From Rhizobium rhizoryzae (GTDB lineage: Bacteria; Pseudomonadota; Alphaproteobacteria; Rhizobiales; Rhizobiaceae), in NCBI RefSeq assembly GCF_011046895.1, contig NZ_CP049249.1, positions 186,001-250,000 on the forward strand: a stretch of 64,000 nucleotides of DNA, read 5' to 3'. The translations under genes were made by a program, and so were the position numbers. The notes beneath the pieces are model-generated. The model did not search any database. It worked only from the letters and a program-made list of their open reading frames with translations, and was not told where the DNA came from. Position 1 is the first letter of the stretch. Each line of letters begins with the position of its first letter. Shown in pieces: positions 62,573 through 64,000 of this stretch.

Positions 62573-64000
62573 ATGGAACGCAACCTACTACGCTATATCT
62601 GGAAGCATACCCGGCGGCAGCAGGTGTTCATCCTGGCCATCGTGCTGCTTTCGATGGTGCCTTATTTCGCCGCGTTCGATTTGCCGAAGCAGATCATCAA
62701 CGGCCCCATTCAGGGAAGCGGTTTCGAAACGGCGGACTCCACGGCGCTGTTCATGGAGTTCACCCTCGCGGTGCCCTTCACCGATCTGAGCTGGAGTTTC
62801 GAGGGCTTCGAGCTGGATCGTATGTCCATGCTCATGGCCTTGAGCGGCGTCTTTCTGTTTCTTGTCATCGTCAACGGCCTCTTCAAATTCTACATCAACA
62901 CCTACAAGGGTCGGCTGGGTGAAAGGCTGCTGAGACGAATCCGGTTCGAACTGGTGGATCGGGTTCTACGCTTTCCGCCCAGTGCCTTGAAACAGGCCCA
63001 TGGGGCTGAAGTCTCGACGATGGTCAAAGACGAGGTGGAGCCATTTGGTGGCTTTACCGGAGATGCTTTCGTCCAACCGGTCATGCTTGGCGGGCAGGCT
63101 GCTGCGGCGCTCTTCTTTATTTTTCTCCAGAATCTCGCGCTCGGGATGATTGCCTTCGTCATGGTTGCCATTCAGGTGGGCATCATTCCGAAAATGCGGC
63201 GTCGGTTGATTGATCTTGGACGTCAGCGGCAGATCACGGCGCGTCATCTTGCCGGCAAGGTTGGAGAAATCGTCGACGGCATCGATACGATCCACACATA
63301 TGACACGAGCAATTACGAGCGCGCGGATATCGCGCATCGGCTCGGCCATATCTACAAGATCCGGTATGAACTCTATCAGTGGAAGTTTCTCGTCAAATTC
63401 GTCAATAACTTCCTCTCCCAGCTGACCCCCTTCCTTTTCTATTCCATCGGCGGTTATTTCGCCCTCAAGGGATCGCTCGATGTTGGCCAGCTGGTTGCTG
63501 TCATCAACGCCTACAAAGATCTGCCAGGCCCTCTGAAGGAACTGATCGATTGGGATCAGTCACGCCAGGACGTTCAGGTCAAGTATGAGCAGGTTCTGGA
63601 ACAATTTGAGCCAGGACAACTCGTCGATCCGTCCCTGCATGAGGTGAAGCCCGTCACGCCTGCCTATGCGGGTACGGTTCTCGCGGCCCACAATCTGACG
63701 GTCATTGACGGAAGTGGCGCAAAGACCCTCGACAATGTGACGCTCAAGATCGAGCGTGGCGAAACCGTTGCCATCATCGACAATGCAGGCAACGGGGGCG
63801 AAAGCCTGGCGGAATCCTTTGCCCGTATTGTCTGGCCTGCCTCCGGGCGCGTTAGTCTTGGCGATGCCGATTTGCTGGAACTGCCGGAGGCTGTGTCGGG
63901 CCGCAAGGTCACCTATGCTTCGGCAGACAGCTATTTCTTTCATGGCAGCCTGAAAGACAATCTGCTTTATGGATTGAAGCACGCGCCGACGACGACCGTC
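62573..64000 (+). CDS. ABC exporter-type protein with degenerate first nucleotide-binding domain (3' end outside window)
   Basis: 476 codons from ATG 62573 to the window edge. Residues 1-340 form an exporter-type membrane domain with hydrophobic segments at about 17-38, 83-106, 168-205 and 285-310. The nucleotide-binding domain starts near 365. Its Walker A position reads DNAGNGGES (403-411): the Lys is G409 and the Ser/Thr is E410. The Q-loop Gln is also missing (TYASADSYFFHGSLKDNL). This half cannot bind ATP normally. A second domain may lie beyond the window. The role and partners are unknown. Confidence 0.75.
   Translation, partial: MERNLLRYIWKHTRRQQVFILAIVLLSMVPYFAAFDLPKQIINGPIQGSGFETADSTALFMEFTLAVPFTDLSWSFEGFELDRMSMLMALSGVFLFLVIVNGLFKFYINTYKGRLGERLLRRIRFELVDRVLRFPPSALKQAHGAEVSTMVKDEVEPFGGFTGDAFVQPVMLGGQAAAALFFIFLQNLALGMIAFVMVAIQVGIIPKMRRRLIDLGRQRQITARHLAGKVGEIVDGIDTIHTYDTSNYERADIAHRLGHIYKIRYELYQWKFLVKFVNNFLSQLTPFLFYSIGGYFALKGSLDVGQLVAVINAYKDLPGPLKELIDWDQSRQDVQVKYEQVLEQFEPGQLVDPSLHEVKPVTPAYAGTVLAAHNLTVIDGSGAKTLDNVTLKIERGETVAIIDNAGNGGESLAESFARIVWPASGRVSLGDADLLELPEAVSGRKVTYASADSYFFHGSLKDNLLYGLKHAPTTTV

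Noticed and set aside
62350..62583. 77-residue minus-strand frame overlapping the exporter start
   Set aside because: It overlaps the ATG of the clear ABC gene and has no family features; it could be a remnant but I cannot support that.

Overview
The window reads as chromosomal DNA of an alphaproteobacterium of the Rhizobiaceae (Agrobacterium/Rhizobium/Sinorhizobium group; the genus cannot be fixed from sequence alone). The reasons are the fused PhaAB-type multisubunit antiporter operon, a BigR-type persulfide regulon, many high-affinity ABC importers, a NodD-like LysR protein, and dense operons with ATGA overlaps. I see no rRNA, tRNA, insertion sequence, prophage or CRISPR array.

Region 1 (1-10.6 kb) is a pectin/rhamnogalacturonan-oligomer locus. 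It holds a 5'-partial LysR gene and a KdgR-like IclR regulator, divergent from a GH105 unsaturated-galacturonyl hydrolase, a complete sugar ABC importer (binding protein, two permeases, ATPase) and three tandem Gfo/Idh/MocA oxidoreductases. Two matching palindromes in the divergent promoter are probable IclR operators. Region 2 (10.7-17.4 kb) holds two large hybrid histidine kinases, an OmpR-type response regulator and a small XRE protein. Region 3 (17.5-23.7 kb) is the pha/mrp cation/proton antiporter operon, followed by a possible small RNA with a strong terminator. Region 4 (23.7-27.5 kb) is a sulfide/persulfide module: a 1-Cys peroxiredoxin and a BigR/SqrR-type ArsR repressor, divergent from an ETHE1-type persulfide dioxygenase, two half-size YeeE/YedE transporters and a TauE-type exporter.

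Region 5 (27.6-33.4 kb) is a PotD-like ABC importer convergent with an adenine-deaminase-family hydrolase. Region 6 (33.5-41.7 kb) is a second pectin locus: an AraC regulator divergent from a sugar ABC importer, a cytoplasmic GH28 polygalacturonase and a second GH105 hydrolase. Together with region 1 it suggests uptake of pectic oligomers followed by intracellular trimming. Region 7 (41.7-46.4 kb) is a YhaN/YhaO (SbcCD-like) pair.

Region 8 (46.5-53.5 kb) is a TPP-riboswitch operon: thiX-thiY-thiM-thiE-thiD, translationally coupled to a fused DctQM TRAP permease and a TRAP binding protein. It has no ABC ATPase gene. This is the best candidate for an undescribed system: a TRAP importer for a thiamine precursor. 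Region 9 (53.5-57.0 kb) has recX and an FtsK-type translocase without visible membrane segments. Region 10 (57.0-62.3 kb) is a polar-amino-acid-type ABC importer in one operon with a HutC-type GntR repressor and an NtaA/SnaA/DszA-type flavin monooxygenase. A palindrome sits on the importer's predicted -10 box. The window ends inside an ABC-exporter-like gene whose first nucleotide-binding domain has lost the Walker A lysine.

Four of the ABC binding-protein genes are followed directly by a GC-rich hairpin without a T-run, the usual arrangement for expressing more binding protein than membrane subunits.
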